Part shown: in pieces, positions 63,833 through 64,000 of the stretch
Layout: the number at the start of each line of letters is the position of its first letter
Numbering within the stretch: position 1 is the stretch's first letter
NCBI RefSeq assembly: GCF_001676875.1
Contig: NZ_JYKA01000009.1
Span: 95,657 to 159,656 of the forward strand
Origin: Chromobacterium subtsugae
Lineage (GTDB): Bacteria; Pseudomonadota; Gammaproteobacteria; Burkholderiales; Chromobacteriaceae
Direction of reading: 5' to 3'
Length of the DNA stretch: 64,000 nt
The notes under the pieces: generated by a model
The model's input: the letters and a program-made list of their open reading frames with translations, nothing else
What the model was told of the DNA's origin: nothing
Database searches by the model: none
Translations under genes and position numbers: made by a program

Positions 63833-64000
63833 TTATTTCCAGCCGGATGCCGCCAAGGTCGGCGCTTCGGACGCATAGTCGGCCGACAGCGACATCTGGC
63901 CCGCCGCCGGCGGGTTGAACGCCGCCATCGCGCCGACCAGCGCCTGCGCCTGCGAAGCCATCGGCACCCCAGCTGCCGCATTCATCGCCATCTGGTCCAG
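63833..64000 (-). CDS. C-terminus of an unknown Ala/Met-rich protein (cut by the window edge)
   Basis: The frame is open to the right edge, giving 55 visible residues ending in APTLAASGWK and a TAA stop. It contains ASQAQALVGAMAAFNPPAA and is rich in Ala and Met. It has ATG codons at 63991 and 63985, so a 50-residue small gene wholly inside the window is possible. The AQALV motif resembles the YjfB-like protein at 59791, but the link is weak. Confidence 0.4.
   Translation of the reverse strand: MDQMAMNAAAGVPMASQAQALVGAMAAFNPPAAGQMSLSADYASEAPTLAASGWK

Overview
The window looks like chromosome of a Chromobacterium-type betaproteobacterium (Neisseriales). It is GC-rich, and it combines a Neisseriales-like run of truA, trpF, trpB, trpA and accD next to fimV-type genes with leuC/leuD/leuB, asd, class I PHA genes (phaC, phaA) and a rhamnose operon. 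The genus is inferred from gene content and protein resemblance; no database was searched. No rRNA, tRNA or CRISPR array was recognised.

Layout. Positions 1-7743 hold a phage-derived locus in Mu gene order on the minus strand. It has a divergent Mu-type repressor gene, a Mor activator, three small genes (a TraR-type zinc finger and two membrane proteins), then gp37-like, DUF2635, tail sheath, tail tube, gp41-like assembly proteins and the start of a tape measure protein. A low-GC cargo gene on the opposite strand sits between the assembly genes and the tape measure. The transposase, terminase, portal and capsid genes expected between the regulators and gp37 are absent, so this may be a headless contractile tail (tailocin) locus. 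Positions 8155-9478 carry an exonuclease, a small gene and arfB. Positions 9816-17328 carry a chemoreceptor with a PilZ domain, a periplasmic thioredoxin-like protein, an OsmC protein, tsaD and an ABC-F ATPase. Positions 17912-29970 are a long minus-strand block: asd, usg, two FimV-like genes, truA, trpFBA and accD.

Positions 30359-33316 hold a two-gene flavoenzyme operon (a sarcosine-oxidase-like and an L-amino-acid-oxidase-like protein). Positions 33632-38059 are the leucine genes leuC, leuD and leuB, interspersed with an entericidin-like lipoprotein, a flavin-binding-fold protein and a membrane protein. A divergent XRE regulator with an elaborate operator follows, then an MFS transporter, hslR and a fumarylacetoacetate-hydrolase-family gene. 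Positions 41836-44857 are phaC-phaA, followed by the dTDP-rhamnose operon rfbBDAC (44923-48497).

Positions 48701-50232 form a SoxR module: soxR diverges from a flavodoxin-like quinone reductase and a glyoxalase-fold gene, with a 19-bp-spaced promoter over a perfect palindrome. The remainder holds pepP, a LysR regulator, an ArsR-rhodanese fusion divergent from a DUF2938 membrane protein, an AmpH-like serine hydrolase with a histone-H1-like tail, a Tat-exported deacetylase-fold protein with an SDR and a SnoaL-like protein, a YjfB-like peptide, trxB, an Smr protein, a peroxiredoxin and a PIN-PhoH ATPase. Themes are amino-acid biosynthesis (Trp, Leu, Asp family), redox and flavin chemistry, carbon storage and envelope functions.
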